DNA of 64,000 nt from Variovorax sp. MHTC-1 (GCF_003984645.1 NZ_RWKI01000001.1:372001-436000), one strand, 5' to 3'; shown: positions 26,914-35,689, counted from the first letter of the stretch. The notes: generated by a model not told the origin, from the sequence alone. Numbers and translations: made by a program.

Positions 26914-28875
26914 ATGATCACCCTCAAGAACGTCATCCTGCGCCGAAGCGCCAAAGTGCTGCTCGACGGCGCCAGCGTCACCATCAACCCCGGCGAGAAG
27001 GTCGGGCTGGTGGGGCGCAACGGCGCGGGCAAGTCCACCTTGTTCGCGCTCTTCAACGGCACGCTGCACGAGGACGGCGGCGATTTCTCCTCTCCCAAGC
27101 AGTGGCGGCTGGCGCAGGTCGCGCAGAACATGCCCGAGACCGACGAGTCCGCCACCGACTTCGTGGTCGGCGGCGACACCCGGCTGGTGGAGTTGCGCGA
27201 GGCCCTCGCCGCCACCGAAGCTGCCCATGCGGCCGACCCCGACGATCACGATATCGGCATGGACCTGGCCCATGCCTACACCGACCTCGCCGATGCCGGC
27301 GAGCACGATGCCGTGCCGCGCGCCCAGGCGCTGATCCTCGGCCTCGGCTTCAAGGTCCATGAGCTCGATCAGCCGGTCAACAGCTTCTCCGGCGGCTGGC
27401 GCATGCGCCTGCAGCTTGCCCGGGCGCTGATGTGCCCGAGCGACCTGCTGCTGCTCGACGAACCGACCAACCACCTGGACCTGGACGCCCTGGTCTGGCT
27501 CGAAGCCTGGCTGCAGAAATACGCCGGCACGATGATCGTGATCAGCCACGACCGCGAGTTCCTCGACGCCGTGACCGACGTCACGCTGCATATCGAGCAT
27601 GCCAAGCTCACGCGCTATGGCGGCAACTACAGCGCCTTCGAGACCCTGCGCGCCCAGCAGATGGAGCTGCAGCAGTCCGCCTTCGCGAAACAGCAGGACA
27701 AGATCGCCCACCTGCAGAAGTTCATCGACCGCTTCAAGGCCAAGGCCAGCAAGGCCAAGCAGGCGCAAAGCCGCGTCAAGGCGCTGGAGCGCATGGAAAA
27801 GGTCGCACCATTGCTGGCCGAGGCCGACTTCAGCTTCGAGTTCAAGGAGCCAGGGAACATCCCGAACCCGATGCTCTCGATCAGCGATGCGAGCTTCGGC
27901 TACCTGATCGAAGACGAGCCGCCCAAGACCATCCTGCGCGGCGTGAACCGTTCGGTGCTGGCCGGCCAGCGCATCGGCATCCTGGGCGCCAACGGCCAGG
28001 GCAAGTCGACGCTGGTCAAGACCATCGCGCGCGAGATGGGCGCGCTTGCCGGCACCGTGACCGAGGGCAAGGGTCTCAACATCGGCTACTTCGCACAGCA
28101 GGAGCTGGACGTGCTGCGCCCGCAGGACACTCCCCTCGAACACATGGTGCGCATGGCGCGCGAGCTCGGCTCGAGCGTCAAGGAGCGCACCGGCGAGCAG
28201 GATCTGCGCGGCTACCTGGGCAGCTTCAACTTCAGCGGCGACATGGTGAAACAGGCGGTCGGCACCATGAGCGGCGGCGAGAAGGCGCGCCTGGTGCTGG
28301 CGATGATGGTCTGGCAGCGGCCCAACCTGCTGCTGCTCGACGAACCGACCAACCACCTCGACCTCGCCACGCGCGAGGCCCTGGCCGTGGCGCTCAACGA
28401 GTTCGAAGGCACGCTGATGCTGGTGAGCCACGACCGCGCGCTGCTGCGCTCGGTCTGCGACGAGTTCTGGCTGGTCGGCCGCGGCGTGGTAACCGATTTC
28501 GACGGCGACCTCGACGACTACCAGCGCTACCTGCTGGACGAGGCCAAGCGCCTGCGCGAAGAGGCGAAGCTGGCGACGCGCGAGGCAGCCGTCGCCCTCG
28601 AAAAGGCTGCGCCCTCTCCCCAGGCGGCGGCCCAGGACCGCCAGCAGCGCAGCGAGCAAGCCAAGCCGCTCAAGCGCGAGCTGGCGCAGATAGACGAGCG
28701 CCTCGCCGCGGCCGGCACCGAAAAGGCCTCGCTCGAAGCGCGGCTGGCGAATCCGCTGCCGACGAGCGAGATCGCCGAGGCCGGCAAGCGCCTGAAAACG
28801 CTGAACGAAGAGATCGGGCAGCTCGAAGAGCGCTGGCTGGCGCTGTCGGACCGGCTCGAGGCGCTCACGGCCTGA
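26914..28875 (+). CDS. ABC-F family ATPase, YheS-like
   Basis: A 653-residue protein with two ABC domains and no membrane segments. Walker A sequences GRNGAGKS (about residues 34-41) and GANGQGKS (about 355-362) are each paired with a signature (SFSGGWRMRL, TMSGGEKARL) and LLLDEPTNHLDL. A charged interdomain linker (about 240-300) and a C-terminal coiled coil (about 545-650) complete an ABC-F of the YheS/Uup type. These proteins bind the ribosomal E site and relieve stalled peptidyl transfer. Its link to prmB, also a ribosome factor, is by position only. Confidence 0.9.
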   Translation: MITLKNVILRRSAKVLLDGASVTINPGEKVGLVGRNGAGKSTLFALFNGTLHEDGGDFSSPKQWRLAQVAQNMPETDESATDFVVGGDTRLVELREALAATEAAHAADPDDHDIGMDLAHAYTDLADAGEHDAVPRAQALILGLGFKVHELDQPVNSFSGGWRMRLQLARALMCPSDLLLLDEPTNHLDLDALVWLEAWLQKYAGTMIVISHDREFLDAVTDVTLHIEHAKLTRYGGNYSAFETLRAQQMELQQSAFAKQQDKIAHLQKFIDRFKAKASKAKQAQSRVKALERMEKVAPLLAEADFSFEFKEPGNIPNPMLSISDASFGYLIEDEPPKTILRGVNRSVLAGQRIGILGANGQGKSTLVKTIAREMGALAGTVTEGKGLNIGYFAQQELDVLRPQDTPLEHMVRMARELGSSVKERTGEQDLRGYLGSFNFSGDMVKQAVGTMSGGEKARLVLAMMVWQRPNLLLLDEPTNHLDLATREALAVALNEFEGTLMLVSHDRALLRSVCDEFWLVGRGVVTDFDGDLDDYQRYLLDEAKRLREEAKLATREAAVALEKAAPSPQAAAQDRQQRSEQAKPLKRELAQIDERLAAAGTEKASLEARLANPLPTSEIAEAGKRLKTLNEEIGQLEERWLALSDRLEALTA

Positions 28876-28900
28876 GCAAGCGTGATAGGCTGCGCCGACT

Positions 28901-29467
28901 ATGCCGTCGGCCATCGAACTCGCCCAGGGTGATCCGCAGCTGATTGCGGCGATCCGGCGCAGCCGGCGCCTGCTCGGCCGCAAGGCGCTGATCGCAGCCG
29001 CCGCGAGCGCGGTGCCGCTTCCCGGCGTCGATTGGGCCGCCGACGCGGCACTGCTCTCGCGGGTGGTGCCCCAAATCAGTGCGGAATTCGGCCTCTCAGT
29101 GGCCCAGATCCAGCGCCTGGGGCCTCATCAGCGCGAGGGCGTGCAGAAAGCGGCCGCCGCCGTCGGCGCCTTGCTGGTGGGCAAGCTCGTGACCCGCGAA
29201 CTGCTGATCAAGCTGGCTCGCCATGCCGGCATCCGCCTGACGGCGAAGCAGGCCACCAAGTACGTGCCCATCGCGGGCCAGGTCGTCTCGGCCGCGCTGG
29301 GCTATGCCGCCTTGCGTACGCTGGGCGAGCTGCACATCAAGGAATGCGTACAGGTGGCGCAATCGGTCCGGCACCTGCTTCCGCCGCCTGAAGGGGCGCC
29401 CCGTGCCGAGCAGCCGGCGGCGCCCTCTCGCCTCCGCCAGACATGGAATCGACTCCGGCTGCACTGA
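28901..29467 (+). CDS. Hydrophobic-helix protein, DUF697/YcjF-like
   Basis: A 188-residue protein, basic at both ends, with hydrophobic amphipathic segments (KALIAAAASAVPLPGVDWAA and ATKYVPIAGQVVSAALGYAA). The repeated P-G-V/P-I-A-G pattern resembles the C-terminal DUF697 domain of YcjF-type GTPase-associated membrane proteins. There is no GTPase domain here. It starts 25 bases after the ABC-F stop. The assignment is by resemblance; the function is unknown. Confidence 0.68.
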   Translation: MPSAIELAQGDPQLIAAIRRSRRLLGRKALIAAAASAVPLPGVDWAADAALLSRVVPQISAEFGLSVAQIQRLGPHQREGVQKAAAAVGALLVGKLVTRELLIKLARHAGIRLTAKQATKYVPIAGQVVSAALGYAALRTLGELHIKECVQVAQSVRHLLPPPEGAPRAEQPAAPSRLRQTWNRLRLH

Positions 29468-29624
29468 CCGGGCTGTGCCTTTGCCCCCACAAGCTGTTGG
29501 CATACCACGCCATGAAATCCGGCGCAATTGTGCAGCCGGGTCATAATGCGGCCAAAGCGACAGGCTCCGATCAGGGGCGAGCCCCCAGAGGCCAAGACAG
29601 GGATCAAGGTGAGGAGAGCGAAAG

Positions 29625-29849
29625 ATGAATGAGACAGACCTCGCAGCATCGATAGAGCGACTCATGGCCCGGGTCGACTACTACCTGCACTGCGAGCTGG
29701 ACGAAGAGTACGATCACGACCGCCCGGACACGGCGCGCCGTCAGCTGGAGACGGCCCTGCGGCAGGAGCTGCTGCGCGCGAGCGCCGTCGGTATCGTCTC
29801 CGCCATCTCGAGCACTCACCCGGCCATCGATGGCAACGAGGCGGCCTGA
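29625..29849 (+). CDS. Small acidic hypothetical protein
   Basis: A 74-residue protein, mostly helical, with an acidic centre (CELDEEYDHDRPD), and no signal or membrane segment. It has a strong ribosome site (AGGAGAGCGAAAG) directly upstream of ATG 29625, its own 157-base leader and a hairpin terminator after the stop, which together support a real, separately transcribed gene. I do not recognise a family. Confidence 0.6.
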   Translation: MNETDLAASIERLMARVDYYLHCELDEEYDHDRPDTARRQLETALRQELLRASAVGIVSAISSTHPAIDGNEAA

Positions 29850-29876
29850 ACTTAGCGCCAGAACTGCTCCCCCAAG

Positions 29877-29908
29877 AGGCCCGCAAGCCGACAGGCATGC
29901 GGGCCTTT
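29877..29908 (+). terminator. Hairpin terminator after the small acidic gene
   Basis: The perfect 9-bp stem AGGCCCGCA (29877-29885) pairs with TGCGGGCCT (29898-29906) across a 12-base loop, followed by a short T run. It fits a Rho-independent terminator despite the weak U tract. Confidence 0.7.
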
Positions 29909-29910
29909 CC

Positions 29911-30218
29911 TATTGGGCCGGCTTTTGCAGCGCCTCCGCGAACTTCAAGACGTACTTCGATATGGCGCCGTGATTTCCCGGTCTTCCAAAAGACTGCCCA
30001 TGGTGGGTTTCAGTGCCTTCGCATGTTGATATTGAAGTTTCTACTTCACCTGTTCGCGCCTGGTTCTATAGGCCATTCGTTGTATGGATGAAAGTCCACC
30101 TGAGGCGTAAAACGTTTGCGCCCGATGGGCCTGCGTGTCTGTCTGTCTGATCGATGTGTCCTGAAGTGAGTGGCTCGGGCCCTGGTATCACTGCCCGTGG
30201 CGGGGCAAGGGGAAGATC
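29911..30218. other. Gene-free stretch of 308 bases, lower GC
   Basis: No open frame with a ribosome site or codon usage like the neighbours is seen. The composition is visibly more AT-rich (for example around 30010-30090) than the surrounding genes. It probably holds the promoter and leader of the secreted protein gene at 30219; no convincing -10/-35 pair or riboswitch fold was recognised. Confidence 0.5.
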
Positions 30219-30752
30219 ATGGACAAGCCTCATGGTAAGACTGTGCCATGCGCTTCCGCGGCAGCGGCGGCGATCATGATGTTGGGCTCTGCATGGGCGC
30301 ACGAGCAAGGCCGAATGACGGGTGGTGGAAGCTTTTTCTGCAGTGAGCTCGCGACAGGGAATCAAAGAGTGACGCACGGGTTCCAGTTGCATTGCAAGAC
30401 CGACGATCAGCCCAGCCCTGCAGAGCCGAACAATCTGGAAATCAACTTCTCCGGTGGCGACAATTTCCATCTGACCACTTTGACCAAGGCCCTGTGCACC
30501 GACACTGAGGCGATCCAGCAACCCCCGAGCGCGCCCTTCGACACCTTTGAGGGAGCCGGAACCGGCACCTTCAACGGCCAGCCGGCGTCGATCACGTTCA
30601 CATTCACCGATGGCGGAGAGCCTGGCACCAAAGACACTGCGCTGGTCGTCATCACCCTGACGGGAGCCGCGACGCCCGCGCTCAAGTGCGACACGGCCAC
30701 CCCGCTGACCTTCGGCAATCATCAAGCGCACAGGCTGACCGGCAACAAGTAG
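30219..30752 (+). CDS. Exported protein resembling post-COAP-1 domain proteins
   Basis: A 177-residue protein with an N-terminal signal peptide (cleavage probably after AWAH, about residue 28). The mature part has the pattern MTGGGSFFC...RVTHGFQLHCK...NNLEINFSGGDNFHL...FTFTDGGEPGTKD, which I recall from proteins annotated with a post-COAP-1 domain. Three or four cysteines could form disulfides in the periplasm. The function of the domain is unknown to me. The ribosome site AAGGGGAAG supports ATG 30219. The following exported small protein starts 32 bases later. Confidence 0.68.
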   Translation: MDKPHGKTVPCASAAAAAIMMLGSAWAHEQGRMTGGGSFFCSELATGNQRVTHGFQLHCKTDDQPSPAEPNNLEINFSGGDNFHLTTLTKALCTDTEAIQQPPSAPFDTFEGAGTGTFNGQPASITFTFTDGGEPGTKDTALVVITLTGAATPALKCDTATPLTFGNHQAHRLTGNK

Positions 30753-30784
30753 TCAAGGAGTCGCGCAATCCGAAGGGCTCCGTT

Positions 30785-31147
30785 GTGGCGAAAAGAAAAC
30801 CTGGCGTGCGCCGGGCGCTGGCTGGCATTTGTCTGGCAGCGCTGTCGGTGCCCCCAGGTGCATCGCTGGTCGCGGCCGAGGCCGACAAAGCGTCCTCGGC
30901 CAAAATGGACCAAGCAGCCGGTGGGTATATCGAGGGCGACGAATCGAGCTCGGCAAGCCTGGGCGGGGCGATCTACAGCCCGTTCAGCACCGCTTTCGAC
31001 ACGGCGGGGGCAAAGCCCAGGGTCTACGCCACGCCGAGCCGGCAGAACGGAGACGAAGGATCGGCTGGCTTGGTCACGACGACGATCGCGACGTTCGTCG
31101 CGCTGGGCTTGCTCCTCAGCCTTGTCCGCTTCCTCATCGTGGGTTGA
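30785..31147 (+). CDS. Exported or membrane-anchored small protein of unknown function
   Basis: About 120 residues from GTG 30785 (AKRKPGVRRALAGICLAALS). A basic N-terminus and hydrophobic core look like a signal peptide, a polar Ser/Gly/Ala-rich middle follows, and a single hydrophobic segment (TTTIATFVALGLLLSLVRFL) ends the protein. That suggests a C-terminal membrane anchor with a periplasmic body. GAAGGG 8 bases upstream is a possible ribosome site; an upstream ATG at 30686 would be inside the previous gene. No family recognised. Confidence 0.55.
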   Translation: MAKRKPGVRRALAGICLAALSVPPGASLVAAEADKASSAKMDQAAGGYIEGDESSSASLGGAIYSPFSTAFDTAGAKPRVYATPSRQNGDEGSAGLVTTTIATFVALGLLLSLVRFLIVG

Positions 31148-31169
31148 GAAGTTGCGCTATCTCTGAGCC

Positions 31170-31379
31170 TCACCCGGTTCCAGCTTCACCGACGCCGCCT
31201 CGCAAGGCCATCTTCGCGACTGCCTCGGCAAACGCCATCAACTCATCGGACAGCGGTGCCCCGGGTGCGACTACGCCAGTACGCTCCGCCAGGATTTGGC
31301 AGGCCGCACGCGAAGGCACCGAACGGTCGGGACTTGAAGTACCTGGATCTTCCGAAGAAGGAGCTGAGGAGGCCGTCAT
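31170..31379 (-). CDS. Small hypothetical protein, second gene of a minus-strand pair
   Basis: A 69-residue protein: a Ser/Pro-rich disordered start, then a helical region (CQILAERTGVVAPGAPLSDELMAFAEAVAKMAL). Its ATG at 31379 overlaps the stop of the upstream gene by 4 bases (ATGA), which is the best evidence that both are translated. I do not recognise a family. Confidence 0.42.
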   Translation of the reverse strand: MTASSAPSSEDPGTSSPDRSVPSRAACQILAERTGVVAPGAPLSDELMAFAEAVAKMALRGGVGEAGTG

Positions 31380-31696
31380 TTCCATTGACTTGCTCGAGCG
31401 CCGGAAGAACGCTGATTGCCTCTCGGCTCCGGGCGACGAGCAAATCGGTCCGTCGGACGCGCGAGGCGCAACAGCCTTCGCTCCGCAATGGCGACCCTCG
31501 CGAACAGCAGCAGATCGGCGTCGGCAGGCCCTGGCCCTCCACCTTCGATCTGCTTCCTGAAGGCGACCACGATTCGGTCCACTACCGCACTGCGAACCTG
31601 CACAGCCGCAAGCCTAGCCTTACGCACGCTTCTGCGGTAAGGGTCGATCGCCACATTCGCGGTCGTTGTCATCACGTTCCAGCAGCCCTGTGACAT
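31376..31696 (-). CDS. Small basic helical hypothetical protein
   Basis: A 106-residue protein, or 98 residues if it starts at the second ATG (31672). The core TANVAIDPYRRSVRKARLAA and AFRKQIEGGG is strongly helical, basic and has natural-looking composition, unlike the plus-strand reading over the same bases. It is followed by a second small gene with an ATGA overlap. The pair sits 280 bases downstream of tRNA-Lys. Function unknown; it could be accessory DNA. Confidence 0.45.
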   Translation of the reverse strand: MSQGCWNVMTTTANVAIDPYRRSVRKARLAAVQVRSAVVDRIVVAFRKQIEGGGPGPADADLLLFARVAIAERRLLRLARPTDRFARRPEPRGNQRSSGARASQWK

Positions 31697-31975
31697 TCAT
31701 CTCGTTCTACCGTCGGTGAATGTGAAAACATCCCATATGTAGTTCTATTGTCTTACTTTTTTGTGGATTGTCCAGCTTCTTGCTGAGGGCAACCCGCCTT
31801 TGGAGGCAGCACCTCCGCTGGCGAGGGCTGCGGGTAAAAGCTCGCGTCGTGGGAGTCCGATCTCTCGCCGAGCTCCTGCTGGAGATCAGGGCTTTCAAGA
31901 TGGAGTCGAGAGTCAGGGCGAAAACGCCCTTCGCGCGATGGCTCTGCTGTTGGGTGCGCAAACAGAGCGGTTGGG
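31697..31975. other. Intergenic stretch of 279 bases beside tRNA-Lys
   Basis: AT-rich at 31700-31785, then GC-rich. A perfect 6-bp hairpin, AGGGCG-AAAA-CGCCCT (31915-31930), lies 45 bases past the tRNA-Lys 3' end and may help end that transcript, although it lacks a U run. The AT-rich part probably holds the promoter for the minus-strand gene starting at 31696. Nothing else recognised. Confidence 0.45.
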
Positions 31976-32051
31976 TGGTAGGACGTACAAGATTCGAACT
32001 TGTGACCAACGGATTAAAAGTCCGCTGCTCTACCAACTGAGCTAACGTCCC
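31976..32051 (-). tRNA. tRNA-Lys (anticodon TTT)
   Basis: The 76-base cloverleaf on the minus strand has acceptor GGGACGT/ACGTCCT, D-arm TAGCTCAGTTGGTAGAGC, anticodon loop CTTTTAA giving TTT, the GTTCGAATC T-loop and an encoded CCA. It reads both lysine codons. It is downstream of tcdA by 46 bases. Confidence 0.97.
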
Positions 32052-32096
32052 ACTCTTTGTTTTTCTCGCCCGGCGTCGAAGCCGGCAAAGCCCGAA

Positions 32097-32102
32097 ATTA
32101 TA
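32097..32102 (-). promoter_or_regulatory. Candidate -10 box for tRNA-Lys
   Basis: A perfect TATAAT on the minus strand overlaps the tcdA stop codon and lies 45 bases before the tRNA-Lys 5' end. The -35 element would fall inside tcdA. The match could be chance because the stop codon creates part of it. Confidence 0.35.
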
Positions 32103-32910
32103 GCGTGCCGTTGCGCGCGATCCGGTCCAGAACCCAGCCCGCCGCACATTGTCCGAAGGTGGCCGTCACGCTCACCACCGAGCCGTAGCCATGGCAGTTG
32201 AGCGAACCGTCGCCCTCCTCGATCGCGCACGAGGCGTCGGGCGGCGCCACGCTTTCGCGGCTGAAGACGCAGCTCACGCCGATCTTGCGGCCCTCGCGCG
32301 GCGCGCCATGTTCCTTGCGCAGGCGCTGGCGCAGTTGCGCGAGCAACGGGTCGTGGGTGACCAGAGCGAGGTCGTCGATGTCGACCTTGTGGGCCAGCCG
32401 CTTTCCACCGGCCGCCCCCACGGTGATGAAGCCGGTGCCGGTCTCGCGTGCCCAGGCCGCCATGGCCAGCTTGGCGCGCACCTGGTCGCAGGCATCGATG
32501 ACGGCCGCCACGGACCCGTTCGCCGACTGCGCGCTCGCCAGCAGGTCTTGCCAGTTGCCGGGCTCGACGAATTCGTCGATGGCCAGCACCTCGCAGGCCG
32601 GATGGATGTGCGTGATGCGCTCGCGCATGGCTTCGACCTTGGCCTGACCCACGGTGGTGTCGAGCGCATGGATCTGCCGATTGATGTTGGATTCGGCGAT
32701 GTGGTCGAGGTCGATCAGCGTGAGGCGCCCGACGCCGCTGCGCGCCAGTGCCTCGACCGCCCAGGAGCCGACGCCGCCGATGCCGGCGACCAGCACATGA
32801 GCGTCGCGGATGCGGCCCGCGCCCGGCACGCCATAGAGCCGCTCGAGCCCGCCGAAGCGGCGGGCCAGATCGGCGTCGTCCAGGGGGACGGCGGCGGGCT
32901 CCGGGTTCAA
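32098..32910 (-). CDS. tcdA: tRNA threonylcarbamoyladenosine dehydratase (TcdA/CsdL, ThiF family)
   Basis: A 270-residue E1-like adenylating enzyme. Nucleotide loop VLVAGIGGVGSWAVEALARSG, RQIHALDTTVGQAKVEAM, the catalytic region around IDACDQVRAKLAMAAWARE and the C-terminal SLNCHGYGSVVSVTATFGQ match TcdA, which cyclises t6A37 of tRNAs using ATP. The only available start is TTG at 32910: the frame is closed by the cpoB stop codon five codons upstream and no ATG or GTG lies between that stop and the conserved RFGGLERLYG. It is last in the tolB-pal-cpoB-tcdA run. Confidence 0.9.
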   Translation of the reverse strand: MNPEPAAVPLDDADLARRFGGLERLYGVPGAGRIRDAHVLVAGIGGVGSWAVEALARSGVGRLTLIDLDHIAESNINRQIHALDTTVGQAKVEAMRERITHIHPACEVLAIDEFVEPGNWQDLLASAQSANGSVAAVIDACDQVRAKLAMAAWARETGTGFITVGAAGGKRLAHKVDIDDLALVTHDPLLAQLRQRLRKEHGAPREGRKIGVSCVFSRESVAPPDASCAIEEGDGSLNCHGYGSVVSVTATFGQCAAGWVLDRIARNGTL

Positions 32911-32925
32911 GCCGCTGCCCCGGGT

Positions 32926-33678
32926 CTACCGGAGGCGCAAAAGGCGCTCACGCCCGGCCTGCGCGGCTTCGGACTGCGGATAGGCCTTGGTCAGGTCCTC
33001 GAGCGTGCGGCGTGCCGCGCGCGTGTCCTTCAGTTCGATCTGGCAGTTCGCGATCGACAGAACCGCCTCGGGCGCCTTCGCGTGATCGGGCGCCAGCGAA
33101 AGCATCGACCTGAAATTGGCGATCGCCTCGTTGTAGTTGCGCGTGGCGTACTGCGCGTTGCCGAGCCAGAACAGCGCCGACGGGTTGTAGCCGCTTTGCG
33201 GGTAGCGCTTCACGAACTCGGCGAAGGCCGTCTGCGCCTGAGCGAACTGGCCGGCGCGGAAGATGCCCAGCGCGGCATCGAAGTCGGCCTTCTCCTTCGG
33301 GTCGGCCGTGAACTCGCGGCCGTCGACCGCGACCTTCGCCGGCTCGTTCCTCTTAAGCCGATCGTCGATCTCGGCCTGGCGCTGCTGAAGCTCGGTGATC
33401 GTGCGCGTGAGCTGCTCGTTCTGGCCCGTCATGCGCTGGAGATCGCCGCGCATCTGCTCGATCTGCGTCTGCAGATCGAGCAGGCTGCGCCGCAGCTGAG
33501 CGTTCTCGTCGTTCTGGCGCTGCTCGGCCTGCTGACGCATGGCCTCGACGCGCTGGCGCAAATCGAGGATCGCGCGGCGTGCCTCGTCGTCCTCGAACAG
33601 CGCAGCCTGTGCGCCCAGCGAGGCACACAACAAGGCGGCAGCGAGGGCCGCGCTACGCAGGGAAACTCGTCGCATCAT
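32926..33678 (-). CDS. cpoB: Cell division coordinator CpoB (YbgF)
   Basis: A 250-residue periplasmic protein. It has a signal peptide (cleavage after GAQA, about residue 25), a coiled-coil trimerisation helix rich in Gln/Arg (about 30-115) and C-terminal TPR repeats (about 130-245; ALGIFRAGQFAQAQTAFAEF). CpoB couples the Tol-Pal system to peptidoglycan synthase activation during constriction. The start was placed at ATG 33678, just after the pal stop, where TTG-ATG-ATG occurs in a row. Confidence 0.92.
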   Translation of the reverse strand: MMRRVSLRSAALAAALLCASLGAQAALFEDDEARRAILDLRQRVEAMRQQAEQRQNDENAQLRRSLLDLQTQIEQMRGDLQRMTGQNEQLTRTITELQQRQAEIDDRLKRNEPAKVAVDGREFTADPKEKADFDAALGIFRAGQFAQAQTAFAEFVKRYPQSGYNPSALFWLGNAQYATRNYNEAIANFRSMLSLAPDHAKAPEAVLSIANCQIELKDTRAARRTLEDLTKAYPQSEAAQAGRERLLRLR

Positions 33679-33681
33679 CAA

Positions 33682-34197
33682 TCAACGGTAGGTGATCTCG
33701 GCGCGACGATTCTGCGCCCAGGCGTCTTCGGTGCTGCCGGGCGCCGCCGGCTTTTCCTTGCCGAAGCTCACAGCCTCGATCTGACTGTCCGGCACGCCCA
33801 GGAGGCCGAGCGAACGACGCACGGCTTCGGAGCGCTTCTGGCCCAGCGCCAGGTTGTATTCGCGGCCGCCGCGCTCGTCGGTGTGGCCTTCGATCGAGAT
33901 GCGGCGCTGCGGATTGGCCTTCAGAAAGCGGGCATGGCCATCGATCAGCGACTGGAACTCGGGCTTGATCGTGTAGCTGTCGAAGTCGAAATAGACGATT
34001 CTTGCCACGCCGACGGGGCCTTGTGCGGTCTGCGCGCGCGGGTCGATGCTGACCGGCGCGACGCCGCTGGCCGCTCCGCCAGACCCTCCGGCGGTGCCTG
34101 AGCGGTCCACCACCGGCGTGTCGCTCAGCTTGGTGCCGGACGAGCACCCGGCGATCAGCGCCACGATGGCCAGCGAATAAATCGTACGTTTCAACAT
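33682..34197 (-). CDS. pal: Peptidoglycan-associated lipoprotein Pal
   Basis: A 171-residue lipoprotein with lipobox LIAGC (Cys about residue 18), a Gly/Ser-rich linker and an OmpA-like domain. VYFDFDSYTIKPEF and HTDERGGREYNLALGQKRSEA provide the peptidoglycan diaminopimelate-binding Asp and Arg. It is anchored in the outer membrane and binds TolB. It lies 19 bases after tolB. Confidence 0.96.
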   Translation of the reverse strand: MLKRTIYSLAIVALIAGCSSGTKLSDTPVVDRSGTAGGSGGAASGVAPVSIDPRAQTAQGPVGVARIVYFDFDSYTIKPEFQSLIDGHARFLKANPQRRISIEGHTDERGGREYNLALGQKRSEAVRRSLGLLGVPDSQIEAVSFGKEKPAAPGSTEDAWAQNRRAEITYR

Positions 34198-34216
34198 TTC
34201 GAACTCCTCAAGTTAA

Positions 34217-35533
34217 TCATTGCTTTTGAAACGGACCCCAGTCCGGTTCTCGGATGTCTCCCGCCTGTCCCGCCAGTCGAGCTTTTATTTTTCCATCGAG
34301 TGTCGTGGTCATCAGCGCCTCCCTGCCTTGCAGCCGGGTGGCATAGACGATCAGCTTGCTGTTCGGGGCGAAACTGGGGTTCTCGTCGGCCGTGGTATCG
34401 GTGAGCGCCGTCACGTTGCCGGTCGCCAGTTCCATCACGTGGAGTTTGAAGGCACCACCCACCCGCGAGATGTAGGCCAACCACCGGCCATCGCCGCTGA
34501 CCGACGGAGAAATGTTGTAGGTGCCGCTGAAGGTCACGCGCGTCGGGTTGCCGCCGCTGGCGCCCATTTTGTAGATCTGCGGGGCACCGCCGCGATCGCT
34601 CACGAAATAGATGGTGCTGCCGTCGGCAGAGTACACCGGCTCGGTGTCGATGCTGTTGCTCTGCGTGAGTCGGCGCGGTTCGCCGCCGTTCGACGAGATG
34701 GTGTAGAGCTGCGAACCGCCGTCGCGGCTCAGCGTGACGGCCAGTGTGCCGCCGTCGGGCGCCCAGGCCGGCGCACTGTTGGAGCCCTTGAAGTTCGCCA
34801 CCAGCCGCCGCTGGCCGCTGGCGACGTTGTGCACGTACACCACCGGCTTGCGCGATTCGAAGGACACGTAGGCGATCTGTGCACCGTTGGACGACCAGAC
34901 CGGCGAGATGATCGGCTCGGGGCTCGCGAGCGCGGCCTGCGCGTTCTCGCCATCGGCATCGGCGACCCACAGGTTGTAGCGGGTGCCGCCCTTGGTCACG
35001 TAGGCGATGCGGGTCGAGAAGATGCCTTTCTCGCCGGTAAGCTTTTCGTAGACATAGTCCGCGATGCGGTGCGAGGCGAGGCGCAGATCGCCTTGCGGCA
35101 CGGTGTAGCTCTGTCCGCCGAGATCCTGGCCGCGCACCACGTCCCAGAGGCGGAAGCGCACGTCGTAGCGGCCGTCCGCGAGCCGCGTCACGCTGCCCAC
35201 GACCAGCGAATCGGCCGTGCGTTGCCGCCACAGGCTCAGGTCGGGACGCGAGGTCTCGTCCAGCGACTGGCCCGACGCGTCGACGCCGCGGAACTGGCCG
35301 CTGCGTTCGAGATCGGCCTGGACGATGGCCGCGGGCTTTTGCGGCGATGCGTCTTCACCCTTGAAAGGCGCAAGCGCGATCGGCAGCTGCGTCAAACCGA
35401 CGCCCGACACCTCGACCCTGAACTGGGCGAGCGCGGGAAGAACGGGGGAGGCGGCCAGTGCCGCGATCAGTGTGCGGCGGACGGAGAACGATGAAGAAGG
35501 GGTTGGGGAGAATTCTTGCAACGGCTTTTTCAT
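34217..35533 (-). CDS. tolB: Tol-Pal system protein TolB
   Basis: A 438-residue periplasmic protein. A signal peptide (cleavage after LPALA, about residue 36) is followed by the N-terminal domain (about 37-175) and a six-bladed beta-propeller built of WD-like repeats (SPVWSSNGAQIAYVSFES, APAWAPDGGTLAVTLSRD). TolB shuttles between Pal and the TolA complex. It is first in its run, and upstream lies the divergent msbA gene instead of tolQ-tolR-tolA. Confidence 0.95.
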   Translation of the reverse strand: MKKPLQEFSPTPSSSFSVRRTLIAALAASPVLPALAQFRVEVSGVGLTQLPIALAPFKGEDASPQKPAAIVQADLERSGQFRGVDASGQSLDETSRPDLSLWRQRTADSLVVGSVTRLADGRYDVRFRLWDVVRGQDLGGQSYTVPQGDLRLASHRIADYVYEKLTGEKGIFSTRIAYVTKGGTRYNLWVADADGENAQAALASPEPIISPVWSSNGAQIAYVSFESRKPVVYVHNVASGQRRLVANFKGSNSAPAWAPDGGTLAVTLSRDGGSQLYTISSNGGEPRRLTQSNSIDTEPVYSADGSTIYFVSDRGGAPQIYKMGASGGNPTRVTFSGTYNISPSVSGDGRWLAYISRVGGAFKLHVMELATGNVTALTDTTADENPSFAPNSKLIVYATRLQGREALMTTTLDGKIKARLAGQAGDIREPDWGPFQKQ

Positions 35534-35689
35534 GCAGTTCGGAGAGGTTTCCGGGATTTAAGTTTCACGTCCCGGACGAAACGAGGCCACATGGTACACA
35601 AGGCGATGCACGCAAGGTCACAAAACGTGTATGTGCCGGCGTGGTCCTACAGCAGGCGGCGACTCTACGCAACCGTAGAATGCGCCGCC

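Noticed and set aside
29897..30091. 64-codon frame in the gap before the secreted protein gene
   Set aside because: It starts inside the terminator hairpin, lacks a ribosome site, and has no natural composition.
31256..31693. Plus-strand frame of 145 codons opposite the two small minus-strand genes
   Set aside because: No ribosome site and unnatural Arg/Ser/Pro-rich sequence; the minus-strand pair with an ATGA overlap explains the bases better.
31976..32051. tRNA-Lys 3' end as an attachment site for a mobile element
   Set aside because: I found no second copy of the tRNA 3' sequence in the window and no integrase gene.
31707..32147. Minus-strand frame with normal-looking Leu/Val stretches near tRNA-Lys
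   Set aside because: It reads straight through the tRNA-Lys gene, so it is not a protein gene.
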